DNA of 10,592 nucleotides from NCBI GenBank assembly GCA_905479505.1, contig CAJQMS010000136.1, positions 1 through 10,592 of the forward strand, given 5' to 3'. Source of the DNA: an uncultured Burkholderiales Genera incertae sedis bacterium. GTDB taxonomy: Bacteria; Pseudomonadota; Gammaproteobacteria; Burkholderiales; Eutrophovitaceae. Shown one piece after another: positions 1 to 6,020 of this stretch. Within the stretch, counting starts at the first letter, position 1, and every line of letters begins with the position of its first letter. The position numbers were made by a program, and so were the translations under genes. The notes under the pieces were generated by a model, which did no database searches, was not told where the DNA came from, and saw only the letters and a program-made list of their open reading frames with translations.

Positions 1-257
1 ACTGGATGCTGCCGGGAATAGCGCCTACAGGTAAGCGTGTTGAAATCCCCTCAGTCGCCATCATAAAATTTCGCGGCGACAAATTATTTAATGAACATAT
101 TTATTGGGTCCAGGCACCGGTGCTCGTTCAAATCGGAATATTGAGACCCAATGGGCTTCCAATCGCCGGCATAGCGACTGGACAAAAACTTCTAAACGAA
201 ACTTTGCCCTCGAACGGTCTTATGGCGAAGTGGAGTGAGAGCGAAGGTAAAAGCTAG
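1..257 (+). CDS. SnoaL/NTF2-like polyketide-cyclase-fold protein, 3' fragment
   Basis: This is the C-terminal part of a gene that begins left of the window; the frame is open from base 3 to the TAG at 255-257. The visible residues include GKRVEIPSVAIIKF, then FNEHIYWVQAPVLVQIGIL, and near the end LPSNGLMAKW. From memory of the family, this is the pattern of SnoaL-like (NTF2-fold) proteins often annotated as ester cyclases or as the C-terminal half of carboxymethylenebutenolidase-type proteins. The EHIYW segment is the conserved strand lining the cavity of the cone-shaped fold. Family members usually have a D after YW (YWDQ), where this one has V. The internal ATG at 6 is not a credible start because it falls inside the conserved domain. 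It is the only plus-strand gene here and converges on the next gene, overlapping it by 4 bases. The family is fairly sure; substrate and full domain architecture are unknown. Confidence 0.8.
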   Translation, partial: WMLPGIAPTGKRVEIPSVAIIKFRGDKLFNEHIYWVQAPVLVQIGILRPNGLPIAGIATGQKLLNETLPSNGLMAKWSESEGKS

Positions 258-643
258 CCGCAAACCTGCCACAGCCAATCGTCCTCGCGACTTCCCATTA
301 CAGGCTTTCGAAACTCCTCAGCTCCCGGCGGCACCATAATCATTTTTAATGACTTCCCATCTAAATTCCGAAGGTCAATAACATAAGGAGCCAACTCCTT
401 AGCCTCGCACCGCGCCCTGTAGGTTATCCTCCTGGAAAACAGAGCCTGAGGTGCAACTGACTGAATATCAACCTTTCGAATCATGACCTCAAAATACTTT
501 TCACCATACTTATCCCTGACGCTATTAGGATAAAATTTAGCAACCTCTCCTTCGGCAACTTCCGCAATCGAGTCGACCGCGTACTCTACTGAGTGGACTG
601 AAGTTGAAATGAATAGACTCAAAACAAACAATAAATTCTTCAC
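254..643 (-). CDS. small exported protein of unknown function (possible surface-adhesin E-like fold)
   Basis: A 129-residue protein starting at GTG 641-643. AAGGAA sits about 6 bases upstream, which supports that start. Residues 1-18 are a clear Sec signal peptide: MKN, a hydrophobic core of L, F and V, then a likely cleavage after VHS. The mature protein of about 110 residues should be periplasmic or surface-exposed. It has just two cysteines, C79 and C128, suited to a single disulfide. The tail, with a proline/glycine turn, a KPVMGS segment and a final WQVCG, recalls from memory the surface-adhesin E family of small secreted proteins. That resemblance is weak and unverified. The gene lies 79 bases downstream of the dioxygenase pair on the same strand, with no hairpin between, so read-through is possible. 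Its stop overlaps the stop of the converging gene. Confidence 0.72.
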   Translation of the reverse strand: MKNLLFVLSLFISTSVHSVEYAVDSIAEVAEGEVAKFYPNSVRDKYGEKYFEVMIRKVDIQSVAPQALFSRRITYRARCEAKELAPYVIDLRNLDGKSLKMIMVPPGAEEFRKPVMGSREDDWLWQVCG

Positions 644-722
644 GAATGTTCCTTTTTAGTTTTTCGATTGTCACGTTGTGAGAACGCAAAGTAGCAATAA
701 AGTTCATGCTATATATAAATTT

Positions 723-1577
723 TCATTGATCAAATGTTGGCTCTCGTCCAGTTCCCTGATAAAACAACTTGAAAGACTCCTCTGCTATTTGCTTGTGAAC
801 AGCAACCTCAACTTCACCTAAGGTCTCCTTAGGGCGCGGCTCATGCTGAAAATGTTGGAAATCATCTCGTCCCCGGACAAGGGTTGCATAGTCCTTCACT
901 CCATTGACTTGTTTTACATCAGTCCTTACAAACCTAATTGCGAGACCAATTCGCCTATCTGAGCTGGAGTTTGGCTCAGAGCCATGAATGATACGAACAT
1001 GATGAATCGAGGCCTCTCCTGGCGCCAGGTCAATCCAAGCAATATCATTCTCGTCAACTCCATGCTCTACCTTTTGACCTCGCGTTAACAAGTTCCCCTT
1101 TTCGAACGTGTCAACGTGAGGCAGTTGTTCCAGTTTATGGCTACCAGGTGCCATTTTCATAGCGCCGCTAGACCGATAACTCGCACTTAGAGCAACCCAT
1201 ACAGTTAAGACCTCTGGACGCGATAAACCCCAGTATGTTGAATCTTGGTGCAAAGAAATAAACGTCCCGTCATAAGGCTCTTTAACAAAAAAATTAGTGC
1301 CCCAAACCAGTAGATTTGGGCCTAGGATAGATTCAACAGCGTCCAGAATCCTCGCATTTCTGATCACCTCTGCTACCCACGTCATCACTAGATGTGGCTT
1401 ATTACGGTAAGGCGTTCCCATCACGAGACCATGAGCGGCCTCAAAACATTCAAGTTCCGACCTCAATCTACTCGCCTCCTCCTTAGAAAAAATCCTAATA
1501 GGGGATAAAAAGCCATCCGTTCGATAACAATCTATCTGCTTCTGCGTGAGGCATAATTCTTTAACTGCCATCTTCAC
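723..1577 (-). CDS. phytanoyl-CoA dioxygenase (PhyH) family protein, copy A
   Basis: A 284-residue non-heme Fe(II)/2-oxoglutarate-dependent dioxygenase of the PhyH family, predicted to hydroxylate a small organic substrate in the cytoplasm. The double-stranded beta-helix motif is complete. H110 and D112 (in LHQDSTYWG) and H198 (in IIHGS) form the iron triad, and R208/R209, 10-11 residues after H198, should bind 2-oxoglutarate. PGSH at 144-147 is typical of the family. Because D112 is present, a SyrB2-type halogenase (Ala or Gly at that position) is unlikely. The frame opens with GTG at 1577, 10 bases after the upstream dioxygenase gene ends, and an ATG lies two codons further in. Neither has a strong ribosome site, so translational coupling to the upstream gene is plausible. 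The substrate is not readable; PhyH proteins act on fatty acyl-CoAs, ectoine, phosphonates and secondary metabolites. Confidence 0.93.
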   Translation of the reverse strand: MKMAVKELCLTQKQIDCYRTDGFLSPIRIFSKEEASRLRSELECFEAAHGLVMGTPYRNKPHLVMTWVAEVIRNARILDAVESILGPNLLVWGTNFFVKEPYDGTFISLHQDSTYWGLSRPEVLTVWVALSASYRSSGAMKMAPGSHKLEQLPHVDTFEKGNLLTRGQKVEHGVDENDIAWIDLAPGEASIHHVRIIHGSEPNSSSDRRIGLAIRFVRTDVKQVNGVKDYATLVRGRDDFQHFQHEPRPKETLGEVEVAVHKQIAEESFKLFYQGTGREPTFDQ

Positions 1578-1587
1578 TTAGAAATGC

Positions 1588-2451
1588 TCATGTGAAAAAC
1601 CGATCCGCTGCACTCGTCTGATTTTCGTAAATTGATCCTTGCCGTTTGGCTTCCGGAAACGGCATCCTGATCGGCACGTCAGTGGAGCGAGGTTCTAATG
1701 TCGGTTCTCCCACGATCATTCGTCCATTAAATTCCTCTAAATCAGAGAATTTTAAATAGGGCCAAGCGTCAGCAGCAGCGCACTCATACAACATGAGACG
1801 ACGTGGACTCTGTGAAGTATTCTGCGCGGAGCCATGAACAAGGCGAACATGATGAAATGAGCAATCACCCGCCTTTCCAAGGCAAGGAATCGCCCCCTCA
1901 AAATCGAGATCTCTATTTTGAGACGCTGGTATGGCACCACAAAAATACCCGTCCTGATGATGATTCCATACTTTATTCACCCGATGACTTCCGGGAACAA
2001 CCAACAAAGGCCCATTATCGAGCGTCATATCATCCATCATCAAACCAACCGCGAGTACATGATCGTTCGAGTGTGGATAAAAAGCCCAATCTTGGTGCCA
2101 TTCGACAGCAGAACCTTCTTGTGATGACTTTAAATTTAGTTTTGATCCGTGCAATCGCACATCCGAACCGAGGAGATCGGTCAAACAACTGACCAGTCTC
2201 GGCGAACGAATTAAATCCCAAAAAAAAGAATGCCACTTATGGGGAGTTTTAATTCTCCTGACTTTCGGCTCGCTCGCCTTATGAGACGGCTCCAAATCGA
2301 ACTTTTCATTATGTTCAGTGAGTTCTTCTGCTCCGACCAACATCTCAGATACGAGCTCACGCAATTGATCTAGAGCCACCTCATCAATTAAAGACCGGGC
2401 CACAACATACCCCTCTGAGTGATACTGATCGACTTGCTCCTTACTTAACAC
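1588..2451 (-). CDS. phytanoyl-CoA dioxygenase (PhyH) family protein, copy B
   Basis: A second Fe(II)/2-oxoglutarate dioxygenase of 287 residues, first in the tandem pair. It begins MLSKEQVDQYHSEGYVV, a typical PhyH N-terminus. The iron ligands are H119 and D121 (in EWHQDWAFYPHSND) and H206 (in VHGSAQN), with R217/R218 as the 2-oxoglutarate arginine. VVPGSH at 151-156 is the conserved loop. Alignment by eye shows the same core as its downstream neighbour but only low identity, so the two are old paralogues or separately recruited enzymes rather than a recent duplication. The start is GTG, preceded by a G-rich stretch, and an in-frame stop lies a few codons upstream, so little extension is possible. 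A promoter-like TTGACA element lies about 75 bases upstream. The WHQDWxFYPHxND signature is common in uncharacterised bacterial PhyH proteins; the substrate cannot be assigned. Confidence 0.93.
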   Translation of the reverse strand: MLSKEQVDQYHSEGYVVARSLIDEVALDQLRELVSEMLVGAEELTEHNEKFDLEPSHKASEPKVRRIKTPHKWHSFFWDLIRSPRLVSCLTDLLGSDVRLHGSKLNLKSSQEGSAVEWHQDWAFYPHSNDHVLAVGLMMDDMTLDNGPLLVVPGSHRVNKVWNHHQDGYFCGAIPASQNRDLDFEGAIPCLGKAGDCSFHHVRLVHGSAQNTSQSPRRLMLYECAAADAWPYLKFSDLEEFNGRMIVGEPTLEPRSTDVPIRMPFPEAKRQGSIYENQTSAADRFFT

Positions 2452-2500
2452 CCGCCCCCCGAAAATCTTGTATCAATGGATTCTATAACTGCTGATGACT

Positions 2501-2530
2501 ACGATAGTGGCTATACATTAAAAATGTCAA
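2501..2530 (-). promoter_or_regulatory. predicted sigma-70 promoter for the dioxygenase pair
   Basis: On the minus strand a perfect -35 TTGACA (2525-2530) is followed after 18 bases by TATCGT (2501-2506; 4 of 6 matches to TATAAT). It lies about 50-80 bases before the GTG of dioxygenase B, in the 114-base gap after the hydratase gene. No other gene or hairpin is visible in that gap. This is a prediction from consensus only. Confidence 0.4.
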
Positions 2531-2565
2531 TAACCAAGCGTGGCCTAATCTAACAACATGAAATT

Positions 2566-3387
2566 TCACTCAACTCTCAAGCTAACCGATCCTAAAGATT
2601 CAATCTCAACCTCAGCTACATCACCTGCCTCGAGCCACTTAGTCTCAACAACGCTCCCCAACATAACAAACTCACCTTGATTAATTACAGCACCGCGTTT
2701 CATCATCGATTGGATAAACCACTGAAGTGCATTTAACGGTGACTTCATGATGAGCGAACCACGTCCACTCCCCACGACTACACCATTCACACTTGTTGTC
2801 CCCAGCAGACTCTTTAAATCAATATCGTGCCACCGACTGACCGGATCACCGAGTACACAACCGCAATCGAAGAAATTATCTGCGATTAAGGTTGGAATGC
2901 CTAGAGTTTGGTAGCGGTCGTAGCGGTCGTCAACGATCTCCATTCCGACCATAAGTGAATCAATTACATCTGACGGTGAAAATGGCTTCTTTGAAAAGTC
3001 ATGAGGAGAGATCGTCTCAGCAATCGACACAACAATTTCACACTCAATTCCGATTTTTATAAAACCATCTCTAGGCACGCGACCACTATTTTTCAATGCC
3101 GTACGTGAAAATATCTCACCAGCACAAGGTGACGGTATCCCTAAGAATCGTTGCATCACAGGAGTGGTGCAGCCAATCTTATACCCGACTCGCGCTCCCA
3201 AGGGGATACTTAGCAAACGATTAACTTGTTCCTGTAAAAGGTAACCCTCCAATTCACTGGTTGGCCTTAACTCCGCTGGTAGCGATTTTATTGGCGTCAG
3301 ACTCTGGCGATATGATGCCAACAGGTCGGCAGCTTTCTCGATCTTGAGCGCGTTATGCAATCTAAGGGTCCCTTCTTTCAGCTCCAA
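2566..3387 (-). CDS. 2-keto-4-pentenoate hydratase family protein (FAH superfamily, MhpD/HpaH-like)
   Basis: A 273-residue member of the fumarylacetoacetate hydrolase superfamily, closest in pattern to 2-keto-4-pentenoate hydratase and 2-oxohept-4-ene-1,7-dioate hydratase. These enzymes add water to the enol-keto product of meta-cleavage pathways, using Mg2+ or Mn2+. The GYKIGCT motif lies at 68-74. The metal-binding glutamates are E115 and E117 (IECE), with E150 in GMEIVDDRY; LIADN is at 167-171. The frame opens at TTG 3387 directly behind a stop codon, but that codon has no ribosome site. A second TTG at 3360 has AGAAGGG nine bases upstream and gives an N-terminus closer to the family norm, so I favour 3360 as the true start. 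No ring-cleavage dioxygenase, aldolase or dehydrogenase of a meta pathway is beside it, so the substrate is open; decarboxylase activity, seen in close relatives, is possible. Confidence 0.9.
   Translation of the reverse strand: MELKEGTLRLHNALKIEKAADLLASYRQSLTPIKSLPAELRPTSELEGYLLQEQVNRLLSIPLGARVGYKIGCTTPVMQRFLGIPSPCAGEIFSRTALKNSGRVPRDGFIKIGIECEIVVSIAETISPHDFSKKPFSPSDVIDSLMVGMEIVDDRYDRYQTLGIPTLIADNFFDCGCVLGDPVSRWHDIDLKSLLGTTSVNGVVVGSGRGSLIMKSPLNALQWFIQSMMKRGAVINQGEFVMLGSVVETKWLEAGDVAEVEIESLGSVSLRVE
3370..3376 (-). promoter_or_regulatory. ribosome binding site that favours an internal TTG start
   Basis: AGAAGGG on the minus strand, 9 bases before TTG 3358-3360. It lies inside the reading frame if the outer TTG at 3387 is used. 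It therefore argues that translation of the hydratase starts nine codons later. Confidence 0.45.
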
Positions 3388-3512
3388 ACGTTAAATGATT
3401 ATGTTCTCAGATGTCATAAAAACATAAATATGCTCGAATGGAAAGATTGGAGTCTTGGTATGATTGGATCAAATAAAGATGAAGATATTTTCTGATCGCT
3501 AGCTACAAAGAC

Positions 3513-3537
3513 AAACGGCGCTTAAAAAGCGCCGTTT
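3513..3537 (-). terminator. rho-independent terminator of the porin gene
   Basis: An 11-base-pair perfect stem (AAACGGCGCTT / AAGCGCCGTTT) closes on a 3-base loop. It lies 55 bases past the porin stop and is followed on the minus strand by a modest T-rich run (GTCTTTG). The GC-rich core and position support termination of porin transcripts. The plus-strand side lacks a T-tract, so it probably does not work in both directions. Confidence 0.75.
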
Positions 3538-3541
3538 GAAT

Positions 3542-3571
3542 TTCCGTTGCAAATATGCAGAAGCAACGAAA
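3542..3571 (-). other. second hairpin in the porin 3' untranslated region
   Basis: CGTTGC at 3545-3550 pairs with GCAACG at 3563-3568 across a 12-base loop, with two further A-T pairs beyond one mismatch. It sits between the porin stop (3592) and the terminator hairpin. It could stabilise the mRNA 3' end or be part of a 3'-derived small RNA. The stem is only six pairs, so chance is not excluded. Confidence 0.3.
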
Positions 3572-3591
3572 GGGGGAGCCTGTAAATTAAT

Positions 3592-4902
3592 TTAGAACAT
3601 CCAACCGATACCGATATTCGTTGCATCATTGCCGCCATTGACATCGAAGTCCATATGGTCAAGCTTTAAAACAACGCCGGGCTCTAAGTACCAGCTGATT
3701 CCATAGGTAAGAACGGTGTCAGCATTATTTGGATTTGTAATAAACCCAGTTGCAACGCTTTCTTGGGTGTTGTAGTCAGCGTAACGAGCAAATGGCTGCA
3801 CGTTGTAGTCACCCACCATGAATCCCTTGTAACCGGCCTCTACGTACCAACCCGAGAACTCCTCTGGTGCTGCATCATCCGAACCTGCGGCTATGCTTGC
3901 AGACGCGTTGATCGCCGCGGTGTCACCAAGTGTTCCAGCAGCATATAGCGCACTCAATTTCCAGTCATTCGCATCATACTGAGCGTGCAAATCCCAAATA
4001 GTGAGGGGTGCGTCTACGTTAGCCAGCAATTCCTCATCGTCACCCTTACCTTGACCATTTTGAGCGGTGTTACCCGTCCAAATTGTGCCGCCCCATTTAA
4101 GTCCTGGAATGCCCTTGTAGTTAAAGCCGACGTAATATCCCATGTCATTTGCGGTGACCTGCTTACCGCTCACTCTCATTTTCTTAAAGCCTGAGGAAGC
4201 AGAGGAGTTTGTAAACTTGCTGGCGTCAGGTGTAGTGGTTGTCCCTAAGAAATACTCTAAGCCACCCATTGTTTTGCCATTGAGGCCAAAACCAATTTCT
4301 CGCCACGTTGAAGGAATAATTTTAGTTTCGATATTATTTCGCTCCATGCCGTAAAAGACTGGTGGCTCGTGGTACTCATTGATGAGGCCGATTGGCACAA
4401 TTTGGAGTCCGGCGCGCATATTCAAACCATCCTTGATGGTGTGCTCGATGTATGCCTGCTCCATTGCGACTTCACCACCGTCCTCACCACCTTTGACTTG
4501 GGCGTGCTCAAACTCGATTTCTGACATCATCCGTGTTTTATCACTGAACGAGTGTCCAAGAAATATAATGAATCTCTGAACATCGAATTCATCCTTCTTA
4601 TCACCATCAAAGTTAGCCCAATTAAGCTCTGCGTATCCACCTATTGAGGTATCTTTTAGGCCTACTGTATTTTGCTCAATGGATCTGACAACTTCGTTTT
4701 GTGATTCAATTGCATCCATTGTCTCTTCCTGCACTTCAGACTGTGTTTTAAGCATTTCTTTCAGCTGAAGCAGTTCTTGTTCTAAGCTTTCGATTCGAGT
4801 GTTTACGTCATCATCAGCCCAACTAGGCTTTGCGACAAGTAGTACCACCGCCGAAACGAGACATATCATTGATACTTGCTGTAACCGGAATAATCCTGGC
4901 AT
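3592..4902 (-). CDS. iron-regulated (predicted) outer-membrane porin with N-terminal coiled coil
   Basis: A 436-residue outer-membrane beta-barrel protein. Residues 1-29 form a signal peptide (MPGLFRLQQV, hydrophobic core, cleavage after PSWA). Residues about 32-80 are rich in E, Q, L and K in heptad-like order (IESLEQELLQLKEML), predicting a periplasmic coiled coil that could trimerise the protein. The barrel follows from SIGGYAELNW, with alternating aromatic/polar strands and a terminal GIGWMF ending in Phe, the BAM recognition residue. Segments such as QRFIIFLGHSFSDKTRMMSE, EHEPPVFYGMERN-like and TWREIGFGLNG mark a porin family distantly related to phosphate-selective OprO/OprP porins, though specificity is unknown. 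The start is ATG 4902, with AGGAG eight bases upstream. An ATG 5 bases upstream is out of frame. The promoter carries a Fur box, so expression should rise when iron is scarce. Barrel and location are sure; solute is not. Confidence 0.93.
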   Translation of the reverse strand: MPGLFRLQQVSMICLVSAVVLLVAKPSWADDDVNTRIESLEQELLQLKEMLKTQSEVQEETMDAIESQNEVVRSIEQNTVGLKDTSIGGYAELNWANFDGDKKDEFDVQRFIIFLGHSFSDKTRMMSEIEFEHAQVKGGEDGGEVAMEQAYIEHTIKDGLNMRAGLQIVPIGLINEYHEPPVFYGMERNNIETKIIPSTWREIGFGLNGKTMGGLEYFLGTTTTPDASKFTNSSASSGFKKMRVSGKQVTANDMGYYVGFNYKGIPGLKWGGTIWTGNTAQNGQGKGDDEELLANVDAPLTIWDLHAQYDANDWKLSALYAAGTLGDTAAINASASIAAGSDDAAPEEFSGWYVEAGYKGFMVGDYNVQPFARYADYNTQESVATGFITNPNNADTVLTYGISWYLEPGVVLKLDHMDFDVNGGNDATNIGIGWMF

Positions 4903-4910
4903 TTCATGTT

Positions 4911-4915
4911 CTCCT
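4911..4915 (-). promoter_or_regulatory. ribosome binding site of the porin
   Basis: AGGAG on the minus strand, 8 bases before ATG 4902 and only 3 bases before an out-of-frame ATG (4905-4907). The spacing selects 4902 as the start. Confidence 0.7.
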
Positions 4916-4944
4916 GACTTTTATAATTTTGTAATGCAGGAAGA

Positions 4945-4974
4945 ATTATAAACGCAAATGATAATGATTCGCAA
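4945..4974 (-). promoter_or_regulatory. sigma-70 promoter of the porin
   Basis: Perfect -10 TATAAT (4945-4950), 18-base spacer, -35 TTGCGA (4969-4974; 4 of 6). A start of transcription near 4938 would leave a leader of about 36 bases ending in a good ribosome site. The spacer is almost filled by the Fur-like operator. Confidence 0.6.
4959..4973. promoter_or_regulatory. Fur box
   Basis: TGATAATGATTCGCA matches the 7-1-7 Fur consensus TGATAATnATTATCA at 12 of 14 defined positions. The overlapping 19-base form starting at 4960 matches GATAATGATAATCATTATC at 14 of 19. It lies between the -10 and -35 of the porin promoter, the classic place for iron-dependent repression. A weaker half-conserved copy (ATTCTCA on its better side, 9 of 14) follows at 4982-4996, just upstream of the -35. 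Confidence 0.65.
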
Positions 4975-5108
4975 TAACTTTATTGAATGATTCTCAAGTA
5001 ATACAGTAAGCACATGTTTTATATAAGAAAATACTTTGAATTGGGCGAATAACTACCCGTTGGATATAAATTTTAGATGGAATTAATGCGAAATGAATGT
5101 GATTGCGC

Positions 5109-5882
5109 TTACCAGAGATTCTCAAGAGCCAAATGGCCTGGCTTGGAACGACGGCTGACTGTGTAGTCATGATCGGTAAACCATGCCCGCGTGTCATCAA
5201 CCATCTGAGGGTTACCGCAAATCATGATCCTACTGCGATTAGGATCCAAATTAATCCCTAAGTTTTTCTCAAGTTCACCGTTCTCCAGAAGGACAGGAAT
5301 ACGTTTATCTAGAGCGCCGTCAAACTTCTCTCTCGTAACAACAGGCAAAAACTTAAATTTATGAGCAAATGCACCAAAATATTCGTGATCTTTAAATCCC
5401 TGAATGGCTTCCATATACGCCAATTCCTGGGCTTCCCTGACGCTATAAACCAATATGATGTTTTCGTAATTTTCCCAAGTCTCAAGTTCGTAAAGAATAC
5501 TCATGAATGGTGCCAGCCCAGTGCCAGTCGACAACATCCATAGGTCCTTACCCTCCTCAAAACGGGCTGTTGTCAACAAACCATAATTCATTTTTTCAAC
5601 GAGGACCTTATCTCCCACCTCTAACTGCGCTAGACGACTGGTAAATTCGCCATCGGGAACCACAATTGAGAAATATTCTAGAAATTCGTCATAACTTGCA
5701 GACACAATTGAGTAGGCTCGCCAAACGATCGAGCCATCCTCTTTTTTTATTCCAAGACGTGAAAACTGCCCCGGTACAAATCGATAACCTGAGTAACGCG
5801 TCAGTTTGAAACTGAACAAATTAGGCGCCCAAGTTGTAATTTCTGTGATTGTCTCAGCAGTGTATTTATCTTCTTTTGACAT
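5109..5882 (-). CDS. fpr: ferredoxin-NADP+ reductase
   Basis: A 257-residue flavoprotein moving electrons between NADPH and ferredoxin or flavodoxin in the cytoplasm, supplying reducing power for Fe-S cluster assembly, oxidative-stress defence and iron release. Domains run in the usual order. The FAD domain (about 8-100) has RAYS at 55-58, the flavin-binding motif. The NADP domain carries STGTGLAPF at 118-126, VYSVRE at 145-150 and CGNPQM at 222-227. The C-terminus GHLALENLW ends with an aromatic stacked on the flavin, as in bacterial Fpr proteins of E. coli and Azotobacter (about 250-258 residues). ATG 5882 is the natural start, but no ribosome site is obvious; a 14-base palindrome lies 9-22 bases upstream instead. 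The Fur-controlled porin follows on the same strand after 206 bases, with no clear terminator between. Confidence 0.95.
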   Translation of the reverse strand: MSKEDKYTAETITEITTWAPNLFSFKLTRYSGYRFVPGQFSRLGIKKEDGSIVWRAYSIVSASYDEFLEYFSIVVPDGEFTSRLAQLEVGDKVLVEKMNYGLLTTARFEEGKDLWMLSTGTGLAPFMSILYELETWENYENIILVYSVREAQELAYMEAIQGFKDHEYFGAFAHKFKFLPVVTREKFDGALDKRIPVLLENGELEKNLGINLDPNRSRIMICGNPQMVDDTRAWFTDHDYTVSRRSKPGHLALENLW

Positions 5883-5890
5883 TTATAAAT

Positions 5891-5904
5891 TTCATTTAAA
5901 TGAA
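5891..5904. repeat. 14-base perfect palindrome in the fpr leader
   Basis: TTCATTTAAATGAA is a perfect palindrome covering the place where the fpr ribosome site would be expected. It could be a repressor operator or could form a weak hairpin. It is all A/T apart from one G/C pair per arm, so chance formation in AT-rich DNA is possible. Confidence 0.35.
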
Positions 5905-5949
5905 CTATCTCGTGTAATTGACAGGATTCGCGCACGCGGAGTTTATCTC

Positions 5950-5977
5950 AATATAGCCTAGACATCCATTTTGCGAA
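5950..5977 (-). promoter_or_regulatory. predicted sigma-70 promoter of fpr
   Basis: On the minus strand TTCGCA (5972-5977; 4 of 6) and TATATT (5950-5955; 5 of 6) are 16 bases apart, about 70-95 bases before the fpr start, in the 138-base gap after the upstream dehydrogenase gene. Consensus match only. Confidence 0.35.
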
Positions 5978-6020
5978 CAAATTCCGTCACACCATGTAAT
6001 CCGGACTACAACGGTCCAAA

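Noticed and set aside
723..1577. Possibility that dioxygenase A is a non-heme iron halogenase
   Set aside because: The aspartate of the HxD motif (D112) is present, whereas SyrB2-type halogenases have Ala or Gly there.
1803..2192. 129-codon plus-strand open frame antisense to dioxygenase B
   Set aside because: It lies wholly inside a gene with full catalytic motifs, its translation is low-complexity and polar with no domain pattern, and no ribosome site precedes it.
2912..2929. Tandem 9-base repeat TAGCGGTCG twice inside the hydratase gene
   Set aside because: It encodes DRYDRY within the conserved metal-site region, and the segment length is close to the family norm, so it is more likely codon coincidence than a recent duplication.
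5918..5946. TTGACA on the plus strand upstream of fpr
   Set aside because: There is no acceptable -10 at the right spacing and no plus-strand gene for it to serve.
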